Origin: Oxytricha trifallax
Taxonomy: Eukaryota; Ciliophora; Spirotrichea; Sporadotrichida; Oxytrichidae
DNA length: 64,000 nucleotides
Assembly: GCA_000711775.1 (NCBI GenBank)
Contig: ARYC01002011.1
Span: forward strand, 1 to 64,000
Direction: 5' to 3'
Under the pieces are notes generated by a model. That model was not told the DNA's origin, made no database searches, and was given only the letters and a program-made list of their open reading frames with translations. Position numbers and translations under genes: made by a program. Position 1 is the stretch's first letter. Each line of letters opens with the position of its first letter. Below are positions 22,142 to 33,769 of this stretch, piece by piece.

Positions 22142-22790
22142 GCGGGAATCCTTCCATTTCTAGAATGTTCCAAGTCTCAAAATACCTCAAAATTTTGATC
22201 GTATTCATTCGAAATACGTCACCATTTAGTACTATTATGCCGCCATTACTGGCTAACTGCTTTTGCGTTATATTTTTATTGTTGTGTCCTATTATCTTTT
22301 ACAGTCTGGTCTCGACTAGTCCAATGAAATCTGGTCATATTTGCATTTAAAATTAAATCCTCTTACATTCTAAATGCAAATACTTAATTCGAAAATTTTG
22401 AGGGAATTTGCCTTTTGTTGCTGATTGGCTAAATCCTTAGTTTACTCTTTCAATTTCTGCAAATCTTTCATTCCTTATAACCCTAAGATCATTTTTTCTT
22501 GCCGGTTGGTAAAATTTAAGGTGACGGCCAATATCTAGTGGTATACTAAATTTCTCTAAGTTTCTAATGCTGTTAAGCTAACTCAGTTTTTTGGGGATAT
22601 TTAGGTCAGAATTTGTTGACTTTTTTTTCGAATATTCAAAGTAGACTCTAAGTAACTTCTGCTTCTCGTTTTTGTTTTTATCCTTCTTATCGGCATATAT
22701 TGTTAGCTTCCTTCATTGCTGTTTTACACTCCATTATGTGAGAGTTTGTTATAGTTTTCAATTTTAAATCCATTATCCAAATTTTTCACT
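22139..22790 (-). pseudogene. LINE-like ORF with APE-type endonuclease start
   Basis: A minus-strand frame with TAA/TAG as Gln runs from about 22640 to 22139, reading for example SDLNIPKKLSQLNSIRNLEK and then FRIKYLHLECKRIQ, one TGA, and PDFIGLVETRL...NGGIIVLNGDVF. 'PD.IGL.ET.L' followed by 'GGI.VL' is the usual start of apurinic-type endonucleases in non-LTR retrotransposons. The catalytic residues further on are not visible because the frame ends at the TA microsatellite. With 19262-20130 it would form one dissected LINE. The call rests on short motifs. Confidence 0.5.
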
Positions 22791-23350
22791 TGCCATAATT
22801 TATATTATTAAACAATTGTCAATTTCAACTAATAAATTGTCATAATGTATGAAGATTTATTCTAAAAGTCTAAGCGTCCACATGCAATGATTGCTTTTGC
22901 CATATAATTTGAATTGGAAAAATCTACCATATAAATTTAGTTTGAATTTTGTGAATTAAGCTCTCTATAATTTTCTTTGAATTAATCAGTAATATCTTGC
23001 AATTGCAATTATATTAAATTGTCATTGTTCAATAATTCTAATTTAAATTATAAATTAAGCTAAAACTCTTATAAACTCTAACAAAGTCTTACAAAATTTA
23101 ATAATTATAATTATTAAATTTTTACTAAAGTCCACTTATAAAGATTTTAATATAAATATTGATAAATTACCAAACTATCACAAATTATAAAACTTTCTTA
23201 GATTACATTTCTAGTTCATTAATTACAATAGAATTTTTCGTTATTTTTTTATGTATTGAACGAATATTTATAGAAAAATTCTTTAGGAGCAGTTTTTTTT
23301 TTAAAATTAGGGGGTGAAATTTAGCTCCTTATTGAAAAATTCATTTTTTC
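22740..23350. repeat. Dispersed repeat, copy 1 (partner 48490-49200)
   Basis: Shared blocks include ATTGTCAT(A/T)ATGT, AAGTCTA..CGTCCACATG/CGTTCACATG, and TTTGAATTTTGTGAATTAA, in the same order as at 48490-49200. It lies just upstream (minus sense) of the LINE-like ORF and might be its 5' region. Confidence 0.6.
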
Positions 23351-25265
23351 CCCCATATAATTCATTTACTCTAAATGATAAATGACTTAATGAAGTTTAC
23401 CACACTAAATTTAAAAATAAAAATTATTTAATAGTAAACTAATCTATTAAAATACATAATCTACAAAAGCTTGTTTAATAATATAATTAATAGTTAAAAA
23501 TATTTGATTTTAAAATTAGACGTTGAAAAAACCAATAGAAATTTTATATCCCTGAAACTAAAAGAATTTCATATTTATTTCAATCTTTCATATAGTTTTT
23601 AAATAAATTTGAATGAATTCAATTTAATTAGGATTTAATATATTTGATTTTGATTTTAAAAGATAATTTAAGATGATAAAAAACATTTAAATTGTTATCT
23701 AAAATATTTTCTATTCATGTAATTAATAAATGTTGTTAGACTTTTAAATAATAATTTTTGATTGAAGAATTTATTAAGTAAATAGGAATAAATAAAAAGC
23801 ATTAATTTATATTAAAAGTTTATACACATACAAATTTAGAATATTATTTTTGTTTGAAAAACTAAACAATTCACAGATACTTATTGATCTATTAAGAAAA
23901 GTTATATAAAGTTAGTAATACTGAGTTAAAATAATTTTTCTCAAAATGGAAAAATTAGGAAAATTAAAAGCTTAAATAAAATTTCTTTGTTTGAAGTTTC
24001 ACTTACAACCTTGAATATAAGTAGAAAAATAATCATTCATTTTGTTAATTCTAAACATCCACCATCTTAAAGATGATAATCTTAATAATTTTTTTATTTG
24101 AATATTAAAAAAAATTGTTTAGTCAAAGATTATTGTATACTTCAATAAAATATAAATTTGTTAGAGTTTTAAGCATAATAAATAATGCTTACTTATTGAA
24201 ACTATAATTTCGTTTTTATATCTGGTGAGTAAACTTAATTAAGATTTCTATAATTTATAATAAATTGAGCAATATGTATCATGATAGTCTTCAGCTGTGA
24301 TAATTTATTTTTCTACAAATTTTTTCTTTTAAATATTTATAGAAGTTATTTTAGATCTCTTGATCATTTTTAAAAGTAATTAACTTATCTTAAATAAATT
24401 AAAGATAACTATAACTGATTATAAAAGTTAGTAGATTATTGTATACTTATTAATATAATAAGTAATTTTTAATTATATACCTAAAGAATCTAATTTTTAC
24501 TAATTTTAACTCGATGGAGTTTTATAGGTTATCTCACTCATTCCTGCCCGTCTTTTTATTTCCTTAATATAAACTACGTAATATTTAATTTAATTAAATT
24601 GTTTAACGCTGTTATTTAAAAATAACACCAAAATTTTAAAGTGGAAGAGATATTTATATCTATGAGAAACCATCAATTTAATTAGAATAAATTAATATAA
24701 ATATATCTATTAATCAGATTAAATAGCCAAAATAAATTTGAAAAATAAGTAAAAATGAAATAATATACTATTATTAGTTTATTGATACAGTAAAATAAGT
24801 ACATTTGAAATAATATTCTAAGTTATTTCAAGAAAAAGAAAATAATTATGAGTGTGATATTAATGACAGAAATTATGATTTTCATATGAAGCAAAAATGC
24901 CCTCCAATTTGCGAAATAAGGAAAAATTATAATTAAAAATAATAGAGACATTATAGATTAAAATTTCAAATAAAAAAAACAAATTAATATGAAATGATAT
25001 TAATCGAAAATTATTAAGTACAAGATGATTAAAAATAGGAAATTACATAATAGAAAATAGATTAAAGATTCAAAAGACAGATTTCAAATATTTAAAAATA
25101 TCAAAAAAATTATTGAAATAATTTAACTCTAAAATAATACATTAACTTTTATTAGAACAAAATTATAAAGCTTCTGGTTTTGCTAATTATAATATTATAA
25201 AAATATTACAATAATAGATTTAAATATTAATTTTTAATTATAAACCGAATTATTATTATTCAAAT
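23351..25265. other. AT-rich sequence without recognisable genes
   Basis: Very high A+T, only chance-length frames. It may continue the dispersed repeat. Confidence 0.4.
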
Positions 25266-26207
25266 ATGGCAAACGTTATATGTAATTGTTCCACTTTTAG
25301 ACATCAGCTTTTCAACTCTTACTCAATGACTAAAAACAATAACTAGTATCAATACGTGCAATACAACAACTACTAACACCTCCTTCAACATCAATAACAG
25401 TAATAACACTAACCTCTAAATCCTTTGAGTAAGGAACATCACTTAATACATCAGAAAAATTCTAACTGCCACGAAGTTGGTGTAGCTGTTGTTCAAAGCA
25501 GAAGTAGAAATTACCTAATGTTAGTGTTTTATCAATATTAACGGATATCAATCACTCGACTTATGTTTACAAAATATAAATTATCTTTTATGATATCTCT
25601 ACATCGGTTTGAGATTACTCTAAAACCACTAAATTTGTGGTGACTAATAAGAGTGTATTATTATGGAAAAGTTTAAAAAAGATTTTCATGTTAAATCTCT
25701 TATCTGATCACGGCACTCAAGTTACGATCGCTATAACAATTTATTACAATTTCGAAATATCTCTTTGAAATAATTGACTTATTATCTTCAAATACCATCC
25801 CAAGTGTAATTATTCTGGTAATTTTGACCTCGCAAAACATAATATAAATTTGACTTTGTAGTATCTTCAAAATGGGCAAAGATATTTTAATTTTAAACCT
25901 GAAATATTTACTCTCTAAGAGTACTTTGCTCTTAGAGAACATCACTATTAACTATGTAGCTAAGGTACTTCAAATATTAAGAAACGACTAATGGATATCG
26001 ATGATTCGTCAAAGTCTACTAAAGATAAAAATTCTTTTATTAAGACCATCCATTTCATCAATATAGATTTCTTAAAGTTTATTTAAAATTTTATATAAAA
26101 CCCTGATAGTTATTAAGTATGAAGTTTGGAGATTAATATTAATAAAATAGTAATTGGTTTTAATTAAATAAAATTAGGCTAAGAAGAAATTTAAGCACCA
26201 TGATTGA
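25266..26207 (+). pseudogene. Q/N-rich protein with Leu-rich C-terminal part; two in-frame TGA
   Basis: A single frame from ATG 25266 (MANVICNCSTFRHQ) to TGA 26205-26207 is 314 codons long with TAA/TAG as Gln. It is interrupted only by TGA at 25641-25643 and 25851-25853. The first 125 residues are rich in Gln, Asn and Tyr (NNNQYQYVQYNNYQHLLQ), common in ciliate proteins. The rest is Leu/Ile-rich and looks helical, perhaps ARM/HEAT-like (for example NYVAKVLQILRNDQWISMIR), but I cannot assign a family. The TGAs may mark decay, MDS/IES borders or genuine ends of smaller genes; the first 125-codon ORF stands on its own. It ends 41 bp left of Rep-element 2. Confidence 0.45.
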
Positions 26208-26401
26208 TTCATTTTAAAGAGAAATTATTCGAGCAAATTGTTTTAATATTGATAAAATAGATAAAAATAGGAATTTTAAGAAATACAAATAAATTAATAA
26301 ATTATTAGTAATCTTAACAGCCAATAAATAAAGTATGCATAAGTCATAATTTTATTTAGATTTAAATATTATAATTATGATAATAATTACTAAAATATAT
26401 A

Positions 26402-26441
26402 AGTGGTCGAGTGGTCTGGCAGAGTTTTTGGTGGTCTACTG
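26402..26441 (+). repeat. TGGTC iterons in the left TIR of Rep-element 2
   Basis: Three TGGTC words (AGTGGTCGAGTGGTCTGG and GGTGGTCTAC) lie at near-regular spacing. The right TIR has the inverted set at about 28837-28880. They sit where Rep-element 1 has its own, different, TGTACCAA repeats, suggesting element-specific initiator binding sites. Confidence 0.55.
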
Positions 26442-26763
26442 TAGTTATATTAATATAAAATATTAATCTTACAAATACGTAGAGTCTTAATGGAGTACAC
26501 ATGCCGGAGACCACCTAGTCAAATGTTTAATTGGTTGAGAGGCGTAGCCCTATAACTGCGCGGAGGTCTCGGTAAGAACAGTAATTGTAATGTCACACAA
26601 CGTCCACTAATTCTTACTACAGATTCAGAATGAGGGTAGTCGGATTTCTGGAAGCAGTGCTATGGCTAAATGACTAGTCAGATTGCGGGTTTCAGTCACA
26701 TCGAAGTCTACATTGATCGTTCTATAATGATGAACTACCTTTGCATTCGCTTCTAGACAGACA

Positions 26764-27060
26764 TTTATGAAAAATAAGTGGAAATTTTTAATTGAAAATG
26801 AAAATGAATTTAAATACTAACTATTAGTATAGACTATTACAGAAATGGAATCCAGAAACAGCTCTCTTATCTATCTATTATCCTTCATACTTTGCTCTAT
26901 TAGGTCACACCTACTTTTTGTTCCCATATTTTTTATTGTACCTAGAGCTCACGGTCTACTAACGTCGCCATCCCTGCTGGTAAGTATTACTGAAATAAAA
27001 AACGTATAGATATGATTTTGTAACTTAAAAAATTTAGTGAATGACTAGTTGCTCCAGAAT
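26764..27060 (-). repeat. Truncated relative of the 21615-21985 MITE
   Basis: It opens TATGAAAAATAAGTGGAAAT and shares, in inverse order to the other copy, TAGTATAGACTATTACAGAAAT-like and CTTTGCTCTA blocks. The far end is missing. Confidence 0.5.
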
Positions 27061-27189
27061 CACCATCTTTAGTTTTTGTATTTAATTATTTATTAATTAT
27101 TATTCATTTATTAAATTTTCTTATTATAAATTGTGATTACCGGTGCCAATAAATCATACTTCACTGAAGTGAGGAGTAAGGCACGATAA

Positions 27190-28800
27190 TTATTGTGCAA
27201 TTAGAATTAATCGTTAAGCTTATAGGACATCAAACGTTCGATCAGTTTGCATCAGCAGTGGATGGAGTCAATCTTATAAACGGACCTTCTCAGCACTACG
27301 AGCAATTCATGATAAAAAAGAATGCAAAACGGGAGAGGGAATAGTAAATGCAGGAGTCAGGAGCCAGAGGTGCTATCGATGTCACTAATGTCTAAATGAT
27401 CGAGAGGCTTTCTGGGGGAGTACAGTCAAAAGATGAGTACATTAGAAAGAAATCAAACTATGCATGTTAGTTAGTAGCAACTGCAAAATCATAAAGCTCA
27501 ATAAACTATGCCGTTCTAGTAATCTAGAAATCTGGTGTCGCCATGGAAGGGGAAGGAAGAAGCAATAATAAATTCTCTAAAGGAATAAATTGCCGAACTA
27601 AGAAAAACCTGCGAGGACTCCAGTACTCCTAGGGATGCAGATCTAAAAGCACTCGGTTACCTTCACATTTAATAAAAATGGTTACAATTTCCAAAAATAA
27701 ATAAATAATCTACAATTTTAAACATGCTTTTTATTTTAATATATTAAAATGGCACACATCTCGAAATCAATGAAATTCTGAGATACGTTCCAAATAAATT
27801 GAATGAATTAATCATAGTTAAGTTAAGTCTATAAAAATGAAATTATGTTTTAAAATTATTAAAGTTCATATTTCTAACTAACAAATTTTTTATTATATTA
27901 ATAACTACTTAACTTTAAAAATTAAAGCATTTCAAAATTCTTAATATGAAACATTTATTTACTTTGACTATTAGGTATAATTAAAAATATTAAAATATGA
28001 ACTTTAATAATTTTAAAATATAATTTCATTTTTATAGACTTAACTTGACTATGATTAATTCATTCAATTTATTTGGAACGTATCTCAGAATTTTGATGAT
28101 TTCGAGATGCGTGCCATTTTAATATACTTAAATAAAATAGCGTGTTTGAATTGTGGATTATTTATATATTTTTGGAAATTGGAACCATTTTTATCAATTC
28201 TAAATGCCTGTATGTGCTCCTAATTAAGCGCAAGAACAGTAAGATTCACAGCATGTTGATATACGGGCCAACCAATACCGGTAAGACAAAAATCTTTCAC
28301 AGTCTGGAAGAGATATTCGTGTGAAAAATACGATAATATAATACACATTTTCACGTCCCCATGAAGCAAGGCCAGTCCGGTAAGCCAGAAATTCTTATCG
28401 CAAACGAGATCAATCTCACTAAAGCATTTGGATTTTCTGGGATAGCTGTAATAAGACTGTTGATGGAGGGTGAAGGAATGGTTATAAAACAGAAGTACGG
28501 CGACGTGGATTACAAGCACACTGGATGTCTCGAAGTAATCACATCTAAAACTCTACTCTTTAGCAAGATGGACCCCGAAGATATAAATGCGTTTAAATTG
28601 AGATGTTTACTCTGCCAATCCTAGAAACTAACTTAAAGCGGGGATGAGGCATTCCCATTGACCGCACTGTAGGTAGCAAGATTCCTGAATTCAAGATTTT
28701 TCGCCGATCAGAAGGACGAAAATGTAGTAGTTTGAGAGCACCAGACAGTGGTCAATTATAAAGCTGGAGAAATGTCAAGTGATACAATGCAGTAATTATT
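27190..28800 (+). pseudogene. SF3-type helicase (Rep-element 2), disrupted
   Basis: Downstream of the hairpin insertion the frame has Walker A MLIYGPTNTGKTK (about 28252), then, after a frameshift near 28325-28350, Walker B-like ILIANEIN, a GIAVIRLLMEGEG block and motif C-like CLEVITSK. These align with Rep-element 1 (ILIMNEIN, IAVMKSFLEGEG, VFITSN). A C-terminal AFPLTALQVARFL matches PFPFTTIQLAQYF of element 1. The upstream half (27200-27670) reads as charged coding sequence in two frames, including NSLKEQIAELRKTCEDSS. Multiple frameshifts and the inserted palindrome show it is dead. The P-loop is the better preserved of the two elements. Confidence 0.7.
27671..28193. repeat. Palindromic hairpin element inside the Rep-element 2 gene
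   Basis: The arms run from ATAAAAATGGTTACAATTTCC to its complement GGAACCATTTTTAT, about 260 bp each, centred near 27930. Nested in each arm is TCTGAGATACGTTCC / GATTTCGAGATG. The same CGTATCTCAAAATTTTGAT word occurs in the palindrome at 45335-45890, so the two are related. Confidence 0.8.
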
Positions 28801-29355
28801 ACTTCGTATTTGTAGAATTAATAATTTTATTAATATAACTACGGTAGATCACCAAAATCTCTGCCAGACCACTTTTTATTTTAGTAATTGTTATCATAAT
28901 TTTAATATTAAAATCTAAATAAAATTATGACTAATGTCTACTTTATTTTATTTATTGGCTGTTAAGATTACTAATAATTTATTATTTTATTTGTATTTCT
29001 TAAAATTCCTATTTTTTTCTATTTTATCAATAATATAGCCAAAAATATAATCATTTTTATTTCAATTTTTTGAATCTTTTTCCCAATATTTATTCTTAAT
29101 TGATTAACGAGGTTTTATTAATTTATGTCATTTAATAGGAAAAATTTATATGTCATAGGCATTACTAAGTAAAAGTATGAGAAAAATAGGTGATATAAAA
29201 ATGCAAATATATCAGCAATTGTATGGAAGATGGAGAAAGAATGGGATTTGAATTAAATTATTATGGAATAGTTAACATACATTATTGTCATTTTGTTTTT
29301 ATGTTCTATAAAATTTGTTATGTTATTCATAGGTTTCTATGTCCAATTTTTCTCT

Positions 29356-30162
29356 TCAGATAAACCAGTCATCAATGATTTAGACAAGCTTTTCAATATG
29401 AAGTCCCCTTTCTGAGTCAGTAGATAATTTCAAGTAGTCATAAACTATATCTCAGATTGCTTAATCATACCTCCAGCGACTATGGCAATGGAAATTGAAG
29501 AACCCTCACCAATAGCCTTGGTGAATGTGATGACATCCTTATCAACGTTGAAGGCAACAGTGATTTGAGCAGCAGCATTAGTGGTCTCTTTGTTAATGAG
29601 GAGAACTTATGGGAACTCTCTTGGACCATAGATCTTGAACAATCATTGGGTGCCTCACGAATTCTTAGAATTTTAACAGGAAAAGCTTACAACTTCCAGG
29701 AAAGTCTGAATACGCTAACCCAAAAGGGTTAAGGCAAATCCGCTTCAATTAAGTGGAATTCATAAGATGCAAAAATAGAATTTGTTGCAGTGGTGATCAC
29801 CGCTGCAGTCGTTGTGTGATTTACATCTGTCAGCCTGGACTGGTGGGTAGACTTGGTCCATTGAAACAGAAATTGAATTCGTTGCAGTGGGTGTGCTCAT
29901 CACAAACTCCACCTGGGTCCTTTTTACCACTGGTCTTCAAAGTTTTGACTGGTTACTTGTAAGCATCTGGTTGAAGATCAGCATGGATGCAGTACTTGAA
30001 CTCATTGTACTTTAAGTCAGTTGGCCAGGCAGTTACATTGTACTTAAGTAGTAGATCAGCCCTAAATGGTTGCTCGTGCTTGTGACCTCCGAAGAGATGC
30101 TTGATGCTGAAATTAGCAGTGGCAAAGTTCACAACTGCGAGTGAGATAATAATCTTCTTCAT
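29356..30162 (-). pseudogene. Secreted Cys-rich protein of unknown function, frameshifted
   Basis: The start is MKKIIISLAVVNFATANF (30162), a classic short signal peptide. A conserved-looking body follows, with PFRADLLLKYNVTAWPTD and two Cys clusters of the form CDEHTHCNEFNFC and CKSHNDCSGDHHCNKFYFC. The distal part reads EFPQVLLINKETTNAAAQIT, then VAFNVDKDVITFTKAIGEGS, and after a 26-nt putative intron (29445-29470) continues VYDYLKLSTDSERGLHIEKL to TGA at 29356-29358. TGAs or frameshifts near 29830, 29765 and 29640-29690 break it. Export through the secretory pathway is inferred. It lies 163 bp left of TBE-C. It could be a host-gene pseudogene or several MDSs. Confidence 0.6.
29445..29470 (-). 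other. 26-nt putative intron
   Basis: On the minus strand it reads GTATGATTAA...GAGATATAG. Removal joins ...SIAIVAG to VYDYLKLSTDSERG in one frame. It has exactly the length of the TBE 22-kDa intron. Confidence 0.5.
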
Positions 30163-30479
30163 TTATTAAGGGATTCTAATCAAAAATTAATTATAATATT
30201 AGAGAGAGAATCTTAATAGATTCAAACAACATATAAAATAACTTAATTTAATTTATTCATTTTCATCCTATTTTTTACAATTTTTAATATGCCTTGAAAA
30301 GACTATTAGTTATAATCATGATATTCAAAACCCCAAAACCTCTTCAATAGTTTTATTGAGTTTTTGATTGATGACTATTAGTGCATACTTTATTAGGTTT
30401 TATTAGGGTTTATGTAGGAATTTAATGTTTAAATATTAGCAATTTAAGTGAGTATGTGCGAGGTTTGGGGTTAGTGTAT

Positions 30480-31992
30480 GACAGTGAGTATATAAATTTA
30501 TTGTTCTAATTGCGTTATGGATGCGATGATTATAGTGATCAACTCAAACATATTTTAAATGACATTATTAATGATAAGACTTTTAAATACTGGGCTCTTT
30601 TCTCTCTGCCCTAGAGAGCTATAATGTTTCATCACCGATTTCCTGAGCTTCGCTAATATCTATAAAAAGAAATGGTATATCTTACAAGATAGTCAATCGC
30701 AATTAAGAGAAAGATCGACTTTAATGTTCCATTTTATAATGATAATTTATATTATTATATTCGAATTTTATGCAGAGAGCTTAAGAGTATAATATAAAGT
30801 TCATATACGCTGATGAGGCAGTATTCAAGTTTAGAACCTTCATATTAAGGTCTTGGTACAAGAGGTACAGCAACATCAACTTATATGATTAAAGTTTAAA
30901 CTCATGCAATACTTGGTGGAATAAGTGAAGATAGAGGACTCTAGACTTATTTTATCCACCTTCGCTCAATAAAGACCGAATAATATATAAAGTTCTTGGA
31001 AAAATGGCCCTCAAGCGGTGGCAGATAAAGTTTTTTCCCAAAATTTATAAATAATTTAATAATTAATAAAACATTGAAATAAGTTATTATAACCCAATAA
31101 ATTGGTATCTAAAACCCTCTAGTAATCTTTTTATAAAGTCTATGGAACTTTATTTAATATATCTACTCTATATTAACTGATAAAATAACAATGATTTTTA
31201 TGCAAGAATATAATGTCTTGCAATATTTCAAAATATTTGTTATTTAATCAATAACTACTCTGATTTTTGTGCATTATTTGTTATAACTAATTGACTTGTT
31301 TCGATAATATGAATAACAAAAGTTCTACTTAATTTAGTGATTGATTAAGCTAAATTTAGATCATATAATGCAAGAAAATCAAAGTAGTTATTGATAAAAT
31401 AACAAATATTTTAAAATATTGCAAGACATTATATTCTTGCATAAAAATCATTGTTATTTTATCAGTTAATATAGAGTAGATTTATAAAATAAGGTTCCTT
31501 AGACTTTATAAAAAGATCACTAGAGGCTTTAGATACCAATTTATTGGGTTATAATAACTTATTTCAATGTTTTAGTAATTGTTAAATTATTTATAAATTT
31601 TGGGGAAAATTTAAACTGCCCCACCAGGGGCCATTATTCAGTTCTTGTAATAACTCAGAGATAAGTACGCTGACTAAGAGATTATTCTGTTCGTTGATAA
31701 CTTATCAGTTCATAAAACTAAAGACTCAAGTAAGGAATATGAAAGATTAAACATAACACCTGTATTTAATGTTCCTTACAATCCTCAGTTCAAATGAATT
31801 GAATTATATTGGGGGTTATTGAGCGCCCACTACAAGAAACTTTTACTCTATCACTTAATGCACGACTTTAAGATAGATACAGTAGATTTTATTAAGAGTG
31901 CTGCTAAAAGAGTAAGCGATGATAAAGCAATAGTATGTGCTAGAGAAGGGAGATTTTGTGTTTATAAATAATTTTAAGATTTAAACGAATGA
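30480..31992 (+). pseudogene. TBE DDE transposase (TBE-C copy), interrupted
   Basis: It matches the TBE-A transposase but lacks most of the helix-turn-helix region: sequence jumps from GATCAACTCAAAC to a point 100-plus bases later. It retains ADEAVF (near 30812), VDNLSVHK after the insertion (about 31695) and IELYWG (about 31800). A TGA stands where TBE-A has the codon before IELYWG, and a 641-bp hairpin element interrupts it between 30999 and 31639. The stop TGA at 31990-31992 is convergent with the 22-kDa gene. Confidence 0.85.
30999..31639. mobile_element. 641-bp hairpin MITE with 8-bp target duplication (hAT-like)
   Basis: Flanked by AGTTCTTG at 30991-30998 and 31640-31647, compared with a single site in the TBE-A transposase. 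The ends are GAAAAATGGCCC and the complement of GAATAATGGCCC. The whole element is two inverted arms meeting near 31320. Eight-bp duplications are typical of hAT and P superfamilies; the superfamily call is inference. Confidence 0.8.
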
Positions 31993-31998
31993 ATAAGT

Positions 31999-32789
31999 TC
32001 ACATATTTAATTAACTCGTAAAGGGATTTTGCTTCTCTTTCTTTTCTTCCTCTTAAGGCTTGCTTGGACCTATGTTTTTCTTCTCTTAGAGACAGCTCCT
32101 GCATCTATGTTCATCTCGTCTGGCATTTATAAATCTATGAAGAGTCTCTTACTCAATTCATGCTTTACTTGAGATTTTCTCTCATTTTAATTTGCTGCGT
32201 TCTTTCATAAAATATATAGCAGTACCAGGTTTTTCTATAAAGTTAGAAGTCTAAGCTTACTTGAGATAAAAGGATGCTTTTGAGTTTCCTACAGCCAACT
32301 GTCACTAATTTTAATACCTTGCTTCTCTTTTTCCTCAGGTGAGATGCTGTAGCGTTTAATGTGAGCCTCTTAAATTACTTCATTTAAGTACTCAGGTTAC
32401 AAAGTTCCAAGAACACCAAAGAAGAAGTTTCTCTCTGTCAATTTATTAGAGAGCTGTAGCTTTGATGGAAAGTAGAGAGCTACATCTGGATCACTCGTAG
32501 CATCGTCATATAGGTTAGTAACTGATATTTCAGGGTAGTTAGGTATCTCTATCAACCTAATTTCATTAGACTGTAAAGCTTTTTTGTCTTAACTCAGCTA
32601 GGCTTTTAAGAATGAGATTTTAGTTCCCTCCTAAGTTGGCTAGAACAATCCAACTATAATGGATTTATTAATCATACTTAAGAACTTACCTTGCTATACC
32701 AAATATCTATAAAGGTCCTCTTTACTTCGAAATTTTCCTATCAAATCTTGAGATTAAATTCTCTTCATTGCATCATTCATAGACTCCAT
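31999..32789 (-). pseudogene. TBE 22-kDa protein (TBE-C copy)
   Basis: It starts MESMNDAMKRI at 32789 and ends with TGA at 31999-32001. It follows the TBE-A copy closely, including IPNYPEISVTNLYDDA and NIDAG near the end, and carries the 26-nt intron at 32235-32260. At least one frameshift lies in the tail. The 7-bp gap to the transposase stop repeats the TBE-A arrangement. Confidence 0.8.
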
Positions 32790-33293
32790 CTTGCTTCCTC
32801 TTTCTAGAAATGTTAATGAAATTTATAATTATGGATATCCATTCTAAGTTTATTAAAATCTTTCTACTAAATAGGGAGGACCTACTGGAGGTCAACCTTG
32901 AAAAGATATGCGGATAGGCATTCAAAAACTTGCTCCAAGTTTCACAGATTGATTTCTATTTTTATCAATCTCCATTAAATTGCTCCTAATAATGTTTAAT
33001 TATTTTAGGAGGTCCTCCAAATTAAGTTCAAACTTTATAAGGAGTTAAATTTAAGGTTAAAACTTAATTAGGAGCATATTAAATTAAAAAATGTTTAATA
33101 ACTTTACCTCCAAATTAAATTCAAACTTGATTTGGAGGACCTCCTAGAGAAACAAAACTTCATTATTAGGGGTATTTTGATATACTAAGACGTATAAAAT
33201 TCTCATAAAATATGTCAACTTAAAGTCTTTTGTGATTCTTTAATTTTCTTACCTCTCTGCAAAGAATCTACCAGAGTGTCTTATACTCTACTA
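32790..33293. promoter_or_regulatory. Divergent TBE spacer with TTAGGAGCA motifs (TBE-C)
   Basis: Equivalent to 3103-3662. It contains AATTAGGAGCAT, TTGGAGGACCTCCTA and AGGAGGTCCTCCAA at 33000-33150, palindromic AGGAG/CTCCT words near the start of the 22-kDa gene. Confidence 0.45.
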
Positions 33294-33708
33294 TTGTAGG
33301 AATATATTCGAAATTGGGAAATCAAAATTAATTAAATAAATTTTAAATCAAAATCGTGGCAGTTAAAGTTGGCCAATTTAAACGAACTTGGGCTCATTCG
33401 ATAATAAATTAAAAATTAGCTGGACTTTACTTTTATCGGTACTATTTTATCGCATCCCTGGTGCGAGATAACTTCACTTTAATTAAACTAATCTAAATAT
33501 GTTAAATTAAAATCTCACATTAAAGTGAAGTTACCTCGCTCTAGGAATGTGATAAAATAATAACGCTAATAGTAAAGTCCAGCTAATTTTGAATTCACTA
33601 TCGAATGAGCTCAAGTTCGTTTAAATTCGTCAATTTTAACTGCCACGATTTTGATTTATTATTAATTTAATTATAATTAATTTCCCAATTTCGAATGTAT
33701 TCTTACAA
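33294..33708. mobile_element. TA-flanked palindromic MITE, copy 1
   Basis: TA (33292-33293) / TTGTAGGAATATATTCG ... CGAATGTATTCTTACAA / TA (33709-33710). It is 415 bp of two inverted arms, each holding CGTGGCAGTTAAAGTTGGCC. Same family and same length as 35246-35660. Confidence 0.88.
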
Positions 33709-33769
33709 TATTGTAGTTTATCAAGGTATATTTTATCATTATTATATTAAAAAATATCTGCAAACTAAA

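Larger units (their letters stand above)
26249..29030 (+). mobile_element. TA-flanked TIR element with SF3 helicase gene (Rep-element 2, decayed)
   Basis: It begins TTGATAAAATAG (26249) and ends TTTTATCAA (29030), flanked by TA (26247-26248, 29031-29032). The tip and following ATAAAAATAGGAA match Rep-element 1. The TIRs are about 230 bp (26249-26480 and 28801-29030). The interior has a helicase gene broken by a hairpin insertion (27671-28193), and a relic of the 21.6-kb MITE at about 26764-27060. It is 2,782 bp long with insertions. Confidence 0.85.

Noticed and set aside
22093..22350. + strand 85-codon ORF
   Set aside because: It starts in a TA microsatellite and is antisense to the better-supported LINE-like frame.
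26402..26445. AAGTGGTCGAGTGGTCTGG resembles a tRNA D-arm
   Set aside because: No T-arm, anticodon stem or acceptor pairing follows, and the sequence recurs inverted in the other TIR.
28220..28519. Minus-strand 99-codon ORF
   Set aside because: It is a shadow of the SF3 helicase region, which carries the P-loop on the + strand.
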